Below are positions 17,084-25,804 of a stretch of 47,974 bases of DNA, in pieces. Below the pieces are notes generated by a model. That model was not told the DNA's origin and did not search any database. It worked only from the letters and a program-made list of their open reading frames with translations. Source of the DNA: an uncultured Synergistales bacterium (GTDB taxonomy: Bacteria > Synergistota > Synergistia > Synergistales > Aminobacteriaceae); the NCBI GenBank assembly GCA_905233525.1, contig CAJOEW010000003.1:1-47974 (forward strand), written 5' to 3'. Numbering within the stretch: position 1 is the stretch's first letter; each line of letters opens with the position of its first letter. A program made the position numbers and the translations under genes.

Positions 17084-18148
17084 ATGAGAAAGAGAAATTT
17101 ATTATTTGCGTTTATTTTAATTTTTATATTTCTTTCAACTGCCAGCGCTGAATTTATAGAGCTTCAAATACCGTGTTATATCGGAGCGCAAGTGAAAGCT
17201 GTTTTGCCTGACGGTGAAGAAATAAGACTAGGTTCAGTTTTGCGCGTTCCTGTAAAAACAAAATGGCCTGCATACACCGCGAGTAAATGGGCAACGCCTT
17301 CAACTGTTTGTGCAACGGCTGTAAATGCTGTTCATATGCTTGTTGATGTTGAGAATAACAGAGGACGAATTATAAGCCTTGTTCCTTCTATAACGATTGC
17401 GCCTGCTGCTGAGAACGGAGCATATTTTTCGATTAACGTGCCTGCCGGTACTGGAATATTTGGAGGTTTTGCGCCGTTCACAGGATCGGAAGTCAGGATT
17501 AAAAATAAAATTACCAACGAAGAACGCAAACTTGATAATAAAAAATTAACGTCCGATGAAATTTTAATAATCCGTTCAGAAATTCCTGATGATAATAATA
17601 ATTATTACATGGTCGAATTTGAGAACAGGCCGGCCGGAAGAGTCATAGCTTACACAAAAAAAGGCGTTGAAATAATTGCGCGTGTTATACGTCCTGTGCA
17701 TGGTGTCGGGCGTTTTGGCGGAAGTTCATTTCAAAATATAGGCCGTCTTCGTGCGTCGCATTCCGGAGTAATCTGTATAGCTACATCAAAACGCAATGAA
17801 GTCGGAGGTTTTCAGATCATGCCGTTAACTCACGCTCTTACATCAAGTGAAATGATCAATGCCTGGAATTTAACTCAATGGATGATAATTTCGCCAACAG
17901 AACATAATAAAAATTCAATGCTTGAAGGCCATGCGCCCTTATTTAAAAAATCATTTATTCCTGGCGTTCAACTCAATGATGAAAAAAATATGCCTGATAT
18001 TTGGAGTTCGTATTATATGCGTTCGTTAATATTATGCAGGATTTCAGGCGGCGCTTGGGAGAAATTGCCGGACATCTCAGAAAGAAACGATAACGCATTA
18101 AAAAATATTACTCATATCAGGATTTATTATCCGAGCTGGAATTTTTAA
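17084..18148 (+). CDS. Secreted protein of unknown function
   Basis: 354 residues from the ATG at 17084 (a longer frame from 17051 would overlap the protease and disrupt the signal peptide). Residues 1-24 are a clear signal peptide (MRKRNLLFAFILIFIFLSTA, then SAEF). The mature part is strand-rich: a short SH3-like opening (GAQVKAVLPDGEEIRLGSV), a Gly/Phe-rich loop (GTGIFGGFAPFTG), and a second half with GVGRFGGSSFQNIGRLRASH and HAGV-like turns. No membrane anchor after the signal and no catalytic motif I recognise. Probably a periplasmic or surface protein acting with the two upstream membrane proteins. Confidence 0.72.
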   Translation: MRKRNLLFAFILIFIFLSTASAEFIELQIPCYIGAQVKAVLPDGEEIRLGSVLRVPVKTKWPAYTASKWATPSTVCATAVNAVHMLVDVENNRGRIISLVPSITIAPAAENGAYFSINVPAGTGIFGGFAPFTGSEVRIKNKITNEERKLDNKKLTSDEILIIRSEIPDDNNNYYMVEFENRPAGRVIAYTKKGVEIIARVIRPVHGVGRFGGSSFQNIGRLRASHSGVICIATSKRNEVGGFQIMPLTHALTSSEMINAWNLTQWMIISPTEHNKNSMLEGHAPLFKKSFIPGVQLNDEKNMPDIWSSYYMRSLILCRISGGAWEKLPDISERNDNALKNITHIRIYYPSWNF

Positions 18149-18157
18149 AATTAAAAG

Positions 18158-18187
18158 CCTCCAGTTTTAATGCTGAAGGTGTTTTTA
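18158..18187 (+). terminator. Intrinsic terminator after the secreted-protein operon
   Basis: CCTCCAG (18158-18164) pairs with CTGAAGG (18173-18179) with one mismatch, followed by TGTTTTTATTTT. Ends the 16263-18148 operon. The T tract overlaps the stop of the convergent J-domain gene. Confidence 0.55.
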
Positions 18188-19039
18188 TTTTGTCCAAGCT
18201 CTTACAGCCGGTGAAGGGTGCGAATTTAATTCATCAATGCGTTTTTTGTGTCTGTACATGAAATTTTTAAACTGGATCTTCATCATTGATAATACAGGCA
18301 CAAGAATTACAGGATCATTTGATGTTAATAACATGTTTATAATATTTTCGTCAGGTATTTTATTGGCCGGCCAACGTCTTAAAATCGGTGCAACAGCTTC
18401 AGGCGCGGCATTAGTTAATAATTTCTGCATAACGTCATAATCCTGTCCGGCGATACTTAAAATTAAACCTAGAGGCAAATTATTATTCACTGCGATCTCA
18501 TTGGCTAAAAATTTTCTTGAGGCCGTATTAAATTTCAAAGAGCCTATCAAACGCGAGGACTCATTATCGAATTTTCCCGAGTTAATCATTTTAGCGAGGG
18601 CTTTTAAAAAATCCTGGTCGTTAGCAAATTTTTCAGAATGTTTCAGAGCGACATTTATAACAGCCGGATTATTTGAATTGAGCCTGAATATTACAGCTTT
18701 AATATTTTTTGAATCGTCAGCCTTAAAATTTTTTAATTCGCGTTCGCAATGGTCAAGAATAAAATCTATTTTAGCCTTAAAACTCTCATGATCATCAGAA
18801 TCGCGAGGCAAATTATTTAATTCGTCCGCCGTCAAATTTTTCAGGACTGCATAAGCGTTTGAGACTTGAATAAATTTAAAACTCTTTGAGCCGTCATTAA
18901 CATCAGGGTGATATTCAAGAGCGAGTTTTCTGAATGCTGCTTTGATATCATTTTGCGACGCGCCTGTATTTAATCCTAGTGTATGAAGATTTTTAATTAT
19001 TTCCTGATATTTTAATTCGTTATCGTCATTATTATTCAT
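18185..19039 (-). CDS. J-domain protein with helical-repeat C-terminus
   Basis: 284 residues. The J domain (about 8-65) has the invariant HPD in [14 protein letters not shown], so it should stimulate an Hsp70 ATPase. There is no Gly/Phe region, zinc finger or DnaJ C-terminal domain. Residues 95-280 are helix pairs with repeated [10 protein letters not shown] / [14 protein letters not shown] / [10 protein letters not shown] patterns, like HEAT or armadillo repeats, suggesting a client- or partner-binding scaffold. The ATG at 19039 sits inside the last codons of the CNNM gene (8-base overlap), implying translational coupling. A longer start at 19063 is less likely. Confidence 0.75.
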   Translation of the reverse strand: MNNNDDNELKYQEIIKNLHTLGLNTGASQNDIKAAFRKLALEYHPDVNDGSKSFKFIQVSNAYAVLKNLTADELNNLPRDSDDHESFKAKIDFILDHCERELKNFKADDSKNIKAVIFRLNSNNPAVINVALKHSEKFANDQDFLKALAKMINSGKFDNESSRLIGSLKFNTASRKFLANEIAVNNNLPLGLILSIAGQDYDVMQKLLTNAAPEAVAPILRRWPANKIPDENIINMLLTSNDPVILVPVLSMMKIQFKNFMYRHKKRIDELNSHPSPAVRAWTK

Positions 19040-20309
19040 CAGGTTCGATTTCAGGCTCCTCATTATATTTTTTTGAAACGCTTAAAACTTTTATGCGGTG
19101 ATCTTCAATGTCTAATACTTTTATCTGCCAGTCGCGGTAATCAAAAATTTCGCCCTCACTTGGAAAACTGCCGGCTAATGTCAAAACGAGTCCGCCCAAT
19201 GTTTCTACATCTTCACTTTCAAATTCTGAGCCTAACGCTTCACTGACATTTTCAAGGCTTGTAATTCCCTGAATAATATATGAGCCGTCATCAAGCTTTT
19301 GAATTTCCGGTGCTTCCTGATCGTATTCATCTTGAATTTCTCCAACGATCTGCTCCAAAATATCTTCCATTGTTACGAGTCCTGCAACACCGCCGTATTC
19401 ATCAACTATGATCGCAATATGAATATGATCGCGTCTCATGGCCTCCAATACTTCGGAAGTTTTTACGCTCTCAGGAACAAAAATAGGCTTACGCAATAAT
19501 TCTTTAACGCTGCAATCTAAATCAGCATTTAATAAATTTTTGAGCGTATCTTTTACGTACAATATTCCGATAACGTTATCCGGTGTTTCTTCGTAAACAG
19601 GTATTCTTGAATGGCCGTGATCGATAAATAATTTTACTGCTTCGTCTAAATTATCTCCTGCTTCAAGCATTAACATATCTGTACGAGGCACCATGATCTC
19701 ATGTATTTTCGTCTCATCAAAATCAATAATGCCGTCGATCATTCTGCGTTCATTAGCTTCAAGAGCTCCGGACTCTTCACCGATTTTTACGACTTGTTCA
19801 ATTTCATCGCGCGTTACAAAAACCTGCTGAGTATTTAAATTTAAATGAATAAGCACGCCGATAAATGACACGCATTTTTTCATAGCCCAGGCAAACGGCA
19901 TTAAGATCAATGCTAATAATCTCAAGATCGGCGCTGCAAATATCAAAACATTTTCCGAATAAACCATCGCAATACTTTTCGGCAATATCTCACCAAATAT
20001 CACGATTAAGACCGTCATGACAGGAACAACAGCTATAATCGCGCCCTGTCCAAAAATTCCGGCAGCAACACCTGAAGCTAAAGCGCTCAAAGCGATATTA
20101 ACGACATTATTTGAAATCAAACAAACGGTTAAGGCTTCCTGCGTATCATCAATGAGCCATTGAAACGTTGAATTTAAAAATTTATATTCGTCCTGTTCCT
20201 GAAGCGTGCGTAATTTTCCTGCGCCGGTTGTTGTTATTGAAGTTTCTGCACCGCTGAAAAATGCTGACAATAAAAATAATATAACGAAGCTTAAAATAAT
20301 TCCGGTCAT
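19032..20309 (-). CDS. CNNM/CorC-family membrane protein (hemolysin C-like) with CBS domains
   Basis: 425 residues. The N-terminal DUF21/CNNM membrane domain (about 1-150, ending [17 protein letters not shown]) has three to four spans. Two CBS domains follow ([11 protein letters not shown] at about 205 and the second near 265-320, with [16 protein letters not shown]). The C-terminal CorC_HlyC domain ends near residue 410 ([14 protein letters not shown]). Such proteins take part in Mg2+ or Co2+ export. ATG preceded by AGGAG, one base after the ybeY stop, so ybeY, this gene and the J-domain gene form an operon. The ybeY-corC link is conserved in many bacteria. Confidence 0.88.
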   Translation of the reverse strand: MTGIILSFVILFLLSAFFSGAETSITTTGAGKLRTLQEQDEYKFLNSTFQWLIDDTQEALTVCLISNNVVNIALSALASGVAAGIFGQGAIIAVVPVMTVLIVIFGEILPKSIAMVYSENVLIFAAPILRLLALILMPFAWAMKKCVSFIGVLIHLNLNTQQVFVTRDEIEQVVKIGEESGALEANERRMIDGIIDFDETKIHEIMVPRTDMLMLEAGDNLDEAVKLFIDHGHSRIPVYEETPDNVIGILYVKDTLKNLLNADLDCSVKELLRKPIFVPESVKTSEVLEAMRRDHIHIAIIVDEYGGVAGLVTMEDILEQIVGEIQDEYDQEAPEIQKLDDGSYIIQGITSLENVSEALGSEFESEDVETLGGLVLTLAGSFPSEGEIFDYRDWQIKVLDIEDHRIKVLSVSKKYNEEPEIEPDE

Positions 20310-20310
20310 A

Positions 20311-20805
20311 TTAAATTACACTCCTGTTATTTATTTTTGCGAGCATTTTATTTTTAATGCCGTCTTGAATTTTCCACATGACTTTTTGTTTTTCGTCAGT
20401 GTCATGATCGTAGCCAAGCAAATGCAAAAACGAATGAGCGATCATTAAACATAAGGCTTCATCATGATTTAATTCAGGGTGTAATTTCATCATCTCGCTT
20501 TCACAGATAACAATATCGCCCAAAATTAACACCGGCATAAAATTATTTTCGAGTTCGTCATCATCATTCATAGGGAATGATAAAACGTCCGTAGGCTCGT
20601 CAACATTTCGATAAGTGTTATTCAATTCCCGAATGCCTTCGCTGTCCATGAACGTTAAAGCGATTTCGGCAGCCTGATAATTTTCAGACGCAGGCATCAA
20701 AATTTTAAGCTCCTGTTCTAAAATTCCTTTAATCTTCGCAAATATATCTGGGTCAATGTCGTCTTGATTACCTTCGGAATTTGTTATATTTAATTCCAGT
20801 TTCAA
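20311..20805 (-). CDS. ybeY: Endoribonuclease YbeY (rRNA maturation factor)
   Basis: 164 residues. The zinc-binding signature is present as HSFLHLLGYDH (H-x3-H-x5-H); the residue after the first His is Ser where Gly is more usual. The upstream LNNTYRNVDEPTDVLSFP block is diagnostic of the family. Acts in 16S rRNA 3' end processing and ribosome quality control. The start is a TTG 11 bases after AAAGGA. First gene of the ybeY-CNNM-J-domain unit. Confidence 0.9.
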   Translation of the reverse strand: MKLELNITNSEGNQDDIDPDIFAKIKGILEQELKILMPASENYQAAEIALTFMDSEGIRELNNTYRNVDEPTDVLSFPMNDDDELENNFMPVLILGDIVICESEMMKLHPELNHDEALCLMIAHSFLHLLGYDHDTDEKQKVMWKIQDGIKNKMLAKINNRSVI

Positions 20806-20878
20806 GCTATAAAAATCCTTTCTGCAATATTATAAATTTTCAAGCTCAATATTTTATCATTGACGTTTTGAATTTTTC

Positions 20879-22099
20879 TTAATCAGTTCTAAGAGCGTCA
20901 ATCGGATTTAATTTTGAAGCTTTCCACGCCGGCCAGAATCCGAAAAATATTCCAACGAACGCAGAAAATCCGACCGATAATAAAATTGAATCAAGTGAAA
21001 TAATTGCAGGCCATGAAAAAATACTTGAAATCAGCTTTGAAATTCCTATACCTCCTGAAATTCCCATGATGCCGCCTAAAACTGATAATACTACAGCTTC
21101 AGTTAAGAATTGCGCACGAACATTTGAAGGTCTTGCACCAACGGCCATACGTATACCGATTTCGCGCGTGCGTTCACTGACAGACACAAGCATTATATTC
21201 ATAATTCCTATACCGCCGACGAGTAACGAAATTGAAGCCACTGCTCCTAGAAGCATACTCATAACGTTAACGGTATTAGTTGCGTTTTCCATTGCCTGAG
21301 CCATGTCGCGTATATCAAAATCATTTTCAACGCCTTCTGATAATTTATGACGCTGCCTTAAAATTGATATTACTTCGTTCGTAGCCTGTTCTACCAGATT
21401 GCGGTTTTTAGCCTGAACGTTTAAACGCCTTATTGTATCGACGCGGGTACCTGTTCTTACGAGTCTGCGTTGAGCTGTTGTGACCGGTACTAAAATCGTA
21501 TCATCTTGATCTTGTCCCCATGAGTTAGCGCCTTTAGCTTTCAAGACACCTATAACTCTAAAAGGTATATTGCGGATTCTGATTGTAGTATCTAAAGGAT
21601 CTGAATAGCCAAATAATTCTTTAGCGACAGTTTTACCCAACACACAAACTTTTGCGCCGGATCGTATATCTGAATCACTGAAAAATATTCCGTCAGCGAC
21701 CTCAAATGTCCTTACAGGTAATATAGCGTCAGTTGTGCCTAATACGCTCGTATTCCAGTTTGAATTACCGTAAACGACCTGACATGTAGCGCTTACTTCA
21801 GGTGCCACGCGTTCAATTGCAAAACTTTCATCAGCGATAGCGACTGCGTCTTCAAGAGTTAAGCTGTCTCCTGAACCAGCAGCACCACGCGCGCCCGTTG
21901 TATTTGGTGGAGCAGGCATGACAATAATTAAATTAGCTCCGAAATTTGATACGAAGCCTTCGACTTGATTTGAAGCGCCTTTACCGATAGCCACCATTGT
22001 GATAACAGCGCCGACACCGATAATTATTCCTAACATTGTTAAAATTGATCGTGTTCTGTTACTCATTAAAGAACGCAGAGCTGTTTTAATAACTTCCAT
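20879..22099 (-). CDS. MacB-like ABC transporter permease
   Basis: 406 residues. Four membrane spans in the MacB/FtsX layout: one near residues 17-38, then a large periplasmic MacB_PCD domain (about 45-240), then three spans to the C-terminus. The cytoplasmic loop VSERTREIGIRMAVGARPSN is the family hallmark and couples to the ATPase. The ATPase subunit is not fused and is not downstream, so it must be encoded elsewhere. Likely moves a peptide, lipoprotein or drug across the inner membrane, or works mechanically with a tripartite system. The ribosome binding site is weak. Confidence 0.85.
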   Translation of the reverse strand: MEVIKTALRSLMSNRTRSILTMLGIIIGVGAVITMVAIGKGASNQVEGFVSNFGANLIIVMPAPPNTTGARGAAGSGDSLTLEDAVAIADESFAIERVAPEVSATCQVVYGNSNWNTSVLGTTDAILPVRTFEVADGIFFSDSDIRSGAKVCVLGKTVAKELFGYSDPLDTTIRIRNIPFRVIGVLKAKGANSWGQDQDDTILVPVTTAQRRLVRTGTRVDTIRRLNVQAKNRNLVEQATNEVISILRQRHKLSEGVENDFDIRDMAQAMENATNTVNVMSMLLGAVASISLLVGGIGIMNIMLVSVSERTREIGIRMAVGARPSNVRAQFLTEAVVLSVLGGIMGISGGIGISKLISSIFSWPAIISLDSILLSVGFSAFVGIFFGFWPAWKASKLNPIDALRTD

Positions 22100-22181
22100 T
22101 TATTTACGCACCATCTTAAAAAATTTTCAATCAATCGAATAATATTACACGTGCTTGAAAATATTAAGGAGAAAAAATTTT

Positions 22182-22190
22182 TGCTATAAT
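22182..22190 (+). promoter_or_regulatory. Extended -10 promoter element for the PH-domain gene
   Basis: TGCTATAAT, identical to the element at 957-965, lies 50 bases before the ATG at 22240. No clear -35 hexamer. It sits in the divergent gap between the MacB-like gene and the PH-domain gene. Confidence 0.5.
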
Positions 22191-22239
22191 TCCGAAATTG
22201 CGATAGGTAAATAATTTTTTCAGGAGGTTGTTTTAGAAA

Positions 22240-22800
22240 ATGGAGATGTTCTCAAAAACTTACAGGCCGGCACGCAGAAGTTTTTATAAAGCAATGGGAA
22301 CGGTATGTTTAATTTTGATTCTGGCAATCGTTGCAAGCTTTATAGGACCTATGAAATATGGAACGTCGTTATTTAAATGGATGTGGTGCATTGCGATAAT
22401 TTTGTCTGTTCTTTTAATGCTGTATGTTGCGGTTAAGCGCCGTACTATATCTTTAAAGTTATGCGATGATCCTAACAAGATTGAGAATTGCGAGGTAGCT
22501 TTTACAATTTATAATTGGGCTAAACCTTTTTCAGGAGATTTTCGCCGTTCAATTGAAATAGGATTGAAACAAATCGTTCACATTGAAGTCAGTCAAAGCG
22601 CATTACAGACATTATTAAATATCGGTGATATTGCAATAGCTTCAGGCGGAACTGACGAACGCGAAATAAAAGCTCCGAATATGCCGAATCCTGATGCTAT
22701 ACGCGATGAAATTCAAGAACACGCACGTAAATACACGATGCCGGCATCAAAGGTACAGGCTCAGGAAAATAATACGGCATCATCAGACGCAGCACAATAA
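22240..22800 (+). CDS. Membrane-anchored bacterial PH-domain-like protein
   Basis: 186 residues. Two adjacent membrane spans (about 18-36 and 44-62) followed by a small beta-rich domain (68-160) with the pattern RRTISLKL...FSGDFRRSIEIGLKQIVHIEV...LNIGDIAIASGG, as in bacterial PH (DUF304, YdbT-like) domains, where the last strands report on a TGD-like turn. The C-terminal 25 residues are low-complexity and polar. Role unknown; membrane quality sensing or scaffolding is usual speculation. AGGAGG is 17 bases upstream of the ATG, slightly far; a TTG at 22232 is out of frame. Single-gene unit, closed by a good terminator. Confidence 0.7.
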   Translation: MEMFSKTYRPARRSFYKAMGTVCLILILAIVASFIGPMKYGTSLFKWMWCIAIILSVLLMLYVAVKRRTISLKLCDDPNKIENCEVAFTIYNWAKPFSGDFRRSIEIGLKQIVHIEVSQSALQTLLNIGDIAIASGGTDEREIKAPNMPNPDAIRDEIQEHARKYTMPASKVQAQENNTASSDAAQ

Positions 22801-22823
22801 ATTATTTATTAGCATAATACCTG

Positions 22824-22854
22824 CCTCCGTGTTAAACGCGCGGAGGTGTTTTTT
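22824..22854 (+). terminator. Intrinsic terminator after the PH-domain gene
   Basis: CCTCCG (22824-22829) pairs with CGGAGG (22841-22846), with extra pairs in the loop, followed by TGTTTTTT. The 3' arm contains GGAGG 10 bases before the TTG of the methyltransferase gene, so the same bases could act as its ribosome binding site. Confidence 0.75.
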
Positions 22855-22856
22855 AT

Positions 22857-23858
22857 TTGAACATGCATAAAATAAAATCTGTTGAATTATTCGGCGGTGC
22901 TGGAGGTTTAGCGCTTGGTCTTGAAAAATCCGGGATTGAATGCGCTGCTATAATCGAAATTGAACACTCAGCCTGCGAAACTTTAAAAGCTAACCGGCCT
23001 CAATGGAACGTTATTGAAAACGATATACGCTGCGTAAATTTCAAAGAGTACGAAAATATTATAGATCTCGTGAGCGGAGGAGCACCCTGTCAAGCTTTCT
23101 CATATGCCGGTAAAAAATTGGGTTTTGGCGATACAAGAGGTACATTATTTTCAGAATTTGCTCGTTGTGTTAGTGAGATTAAGCCCAAAATATTTTTATT
23201 TGAAAATGTTCGCGGTCTATTAAGCCATGACTGAGGAAGGACATTTTTAACGATAAAACACACTTTTGAAAAACTTGGCTACAGCGTACAACATAAAATA
23301 TTAAATGCTTGTTATTACGGTGTAGGACAAAAGCGGGAGAGAATTTTTATAATAGGAATAAGAAATGATTTAATAGGCCGTATTTTGTTTGAATATCCAA
23401 GACCTGATCACAAATGCACGACATTGAGAGAGGCTCTTAAAAATTGTCCTCCTAGTGTGGGTGTTAGTTTCAGCGAAAATAAACGGCGTGTGATGGAATT
23501 AGTACCGCCTGGAGGATGTTGGATAGACTTGCCTGAAGAAATCGCTAAAAATTATATGGGCAAGAGTTTTTTTTTAAGCGGAGGCCGTCGGGGAATTGCT
23601 CGTAGAATTTCATGGGATGAGCCTTGCTTAACGTTGACTACTTCGCCTTCTCAAATGCAGACAGAACGCTGCCACCCTGATGAGACAAGACCTTTTACAG
23701 TTCGTGAATATGCGCGTATACAAAGTTTTCCAGATGATTGGAGCTTCAAAGGCACCGTAACAGAACAATATAAACAGATCGGAAATGCTGTGCCTGTCGA
23801 AGTAGCTCGCCGCGTAGGTGTTGAAATTGTGAAAGCTCTTGAAAAAATTACTGATTGA
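22857..23858 (+). pseudogene. DNA (cytosine-5) methyltransferase, interrupted by a stop codon
   Basis: All key motifs are in a single frame: motif I LFGGAGGLALGLEKSG, the catalytic motif IV GGAPCQAFSYAG, motif VI FENVRGLL, motif VIII QKRERIFIIG, motif IX/X ending QIGNAVPVEVARRVG. A TGA at 23232-23234, in SHD-stop-GRTF just after motif VI, interrupts it. Downstream sequence stays open and conserved to 23858, so this is one nonsense mutation rather than a frameshift. The intact enzyme would be about 330 residues and would methylate cytosine at position 5 in a type II system. UGA recoding is unlikely because other genes here end in TGA. Followed by a truncated restriction-enzyme-like gene. Confidence 0.85.
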
Positions 23859-23862
23859 AAAA

Positions 23863-24207
23863 ATGAACTGGAATATAAATTTTATAAGCGAAGAAGATTT
23901 TAAAACACATGTACGCTCTACAATTGACTATTACGGAGATAAATTAAGGCCGTTTGATTTAGCAAGACTTAACGAGAATATAATCGATCCTGTAAAACTT
24001 ATATTTGACAAATCTGTTTACGGTGCTTCATGGTCTGAGATCATCAAGTCAGAAATTTTCAGACAGCGCGATAAGGCATATTCGGAACTTAAAAGATCTG
24101 CTGAAAAATTTTTTAATCTAAGTGCTGATAACGCTATGATTATGGCTCTGTATATTCTTGGATTTGGAATTTATAACGGTTTTAACAAGCTAGCTTCACA
24201 CAAATGA
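23863..24207 (+). pseudogene. Truncated restriction endonuclease, Eco47II/Sau96I-like N-terminus
   Basis: 114 residues from the ATG four bases after the methyltransferase stop. Residues 1-68 (NFISEEDFKTHV, LNENIIDPVKLIFDKSVYG, SWSEIIKSEIFRQRDK) match, from memory, the start of the Eco47II-type restriction enzymes that cut GGNCC/GGWCC sites. The family normally continues with an NAIGYFHQ-like segment and about 150 more residues. Here the sequence switches after RQRDK to an unrelated helical tail (ELKRSAEKFFNLSADNAMIM, then ALYILGFGIYNGFNK). The enzyme is therefore truncated or chimeric and probably inactive. Adjacent to the matching type of methyltransferase, also broken. Confidence 0.6.
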
Positions 24208-24275
24208 ATTTTTGATATTATAACTTTACGGCTTCTTAAAAACGGTTCTGAAATTTTTAAAAGGAGTTCATTTAA

Positions 24276-25748
24276 ATGAATGAGACATTATTATTATTAC
24301 CGATTATCGTTCCGGCGTTAGCTTCTGCTTTGATTTTCACGATCAAATTTGACTCGCGCACGGTTAGAAATTTTGTCGTTGAAAGCTCGCTGATTATAAA
24401 CTCATTGATAATTTTTGGCCTCGCATTTTTTCCGCCTGTAAATGATTTAACACTGTTCATAATGTCTGAAGGCGCTTCATTTGGTTTAAAGCTTGACGGA
24501 CTTGGAACGGTGTTCGCTGTTTTAATAGCTGTGTTATGGCCTTTAACAGGTCTGTACGCTTTTGAATACATGAGCCATGAACATCACGAGCAAACTTTTT
24601 TCGGCTGGTTCGTTTTAACTTACGGAGTAGTTTCAGGAATCGCTTTATCATCGAATTTATTAACACTGTATTTATTTTATGAGATCATGACTCTTACAAC
24701 GCTGCCTCTTGTAATGCACGAAATGGACGGGCGAGGACGATATGCAGGCAAAACATATTTAATATATTCAGTCGGAGGAGCTGCTTTAGCATTTATAGCA
24801 CTCACGTACGCAATATCTCAAGGCGGCGGCGAAACGTTTACACTCGGAGGAACTTTTGAGCTTGAGTCTGATGAATCTCTTAACATGTTTTTAAGCGCAT
24901 GGTTTATTGGTTTCATAGGTTTTGGAGTAAAAGCTGCCGTATTTCCTTTTCATGGATGGTTGCCGGCTGCGTCTGTAGCTCCTACACCAGTGACAGCTTT
25001 ATTACACGCCGTTGCAGTCGTAAAAGCAGGAGTCTTCGCGATAATTCGTTTAAGCTGGTATGTTTTTAATCCTGAATTATTACAAAATACTTGGGCACAA
25101 TATACGGCTTTCGCTATGATTTGCATTACTATTCTTTACGGCTCATCAATGGCTTTGTCAACTCAACACTTAAAACGCAGATTCGCTTATTCAACTATCA
25201 GTCAATTGTCTTATGTTTTAATGGGCGTGCTTCTGTTAACTCCTGACGGCCTGATCGGAGCTTTAACTCATCTCGGTGCTCACGCTGTAATAAAAATAAA
25301 TTTGTTCTTTTGCGCCGGCGCTATACTATGTCAAACTGAACGCGAATATTTATTTGACATGCGCGGATTATGTTCAGGAATGCCAAAAACTTCGATCGCG
25401 CTTTTAATTTCCGGTCTTGCGTTGTGCGGTCTACCTCCTTCAGCTGGTTTCATAAGTAAATGGAATTTAGGAACGGCTGCCGCTGCAAATTTACCTATTG
25501 GAAATTTTGGTGTAATAGTCTTAATGATATCGGCTGTTTTAACGGTGTTATATATATTCTCAATTTTGAGCGTGTTTATAATGCCTGGAAGACATTTCGA
25601 TTTTAAAACAGCTAATTTAAACGTGAAAGATCCTGGCTATAAAATGCTTATACCTTTAGGAATTTTGGCAGCAGGATCATTTATTTACGGTCTGTATTCC
25701 GAGCCGTTGATAAAAATTTTCACGTCAATAGCTCACGGAACATTTTAA
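24276..25748 (+). CDS. MrpD/NuoL-type proton-pumping antiporter subunit (orphan)
   Basis: 490 residues, about 14 membrane spans. The proton-channel core is present: LYLFYEIMTLTTLPLVMHE (TM5 Glu), GFGVKAAVFPFHGWLPAAS (TM7 Lys and the broken helix), VKAGVFAIIRL (TM8 Lys), and GLPPSAGFISKWNLG (TM12 Lys). These features define the complex I antiporter-like family that includes MrpD, NuoL/M/N and hydrogenase subunits. None of the other Mrp, Nuo, Ech or Mbh subunits is next to it, so its partner complex must be elsewhere. AAGGAG is 11 bases before the ATG. Single-gene unit ended by a terminator. Confidence 0.85.
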   Translation: MNETLLLLPIIVPALASALIFTIKFDSRTVRNFVVESSLIINSLIIFGLAFFPPVNDLTLFIMSEGASFGLKLDGLGTVFAVLIAVLWPLTGLYAFEYMSHEHHEQTFFGWFVLTYGVVSGIALSSNLLTLYLFYEIMTLTTLPLVMHEMDGRGRYAGKTYLIYSVGGAALAFIALTYAISQGGGETFTLGGTFELESDESLNMFLSAWFIGFIGFGVKAAVFPFHGWLPAASVAPTPVTALLHAVAVVKAGVFAIIRLSWYVFNPELLQNTWAQYTAFAMICITILYGSSMALSTQHLKRRFAYSTISQLSYVLMGVLLLTPDGLIGALTHLGAHAVIKINLFFCAGAILCQTEREYLFDMRGLCSGMPKTSIALLISGLALCGLPPSAGFISKWNLGTAAAANLPIGNFGVIVLMISAVLTVLYIFSILSVFIMPGRHFDFKTANLNVKDPGYKMLIPLGILAAGSFIYGLYSEPLIKIFTSIAHGTF

Positions 25749-25758
25749 TTAAAATTTT

Positions 25759-25798
25759 ACGGGTGTTCATGAATTTTAATGAGTGCCCGTTGTTTTTT
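25759..25798 (+). terminator. Intrinsic terminator after the antiporter-subunit gene
   Basis: A 12-bp stem (25759-25770 with 25779-25790, three G-T pairs) with an ACGGG/CCCGT base, followed by TGTTTTTT. Lies just before the stop of the convergent TIGR02757 gene. Confidence 0.65.
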
Positions 25799-25804
25799 AT
25801 AATA

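Noticed and set aside
23232-23234. TGA recoded as an amino acid in the methyltransferase gene
   Set aside because: Other genes here (the CPBP protease at 17079-17081, argJ, the methyltransferase's own end) use TGA as a normal stop, and no selenocysteine-like element or context is visible.
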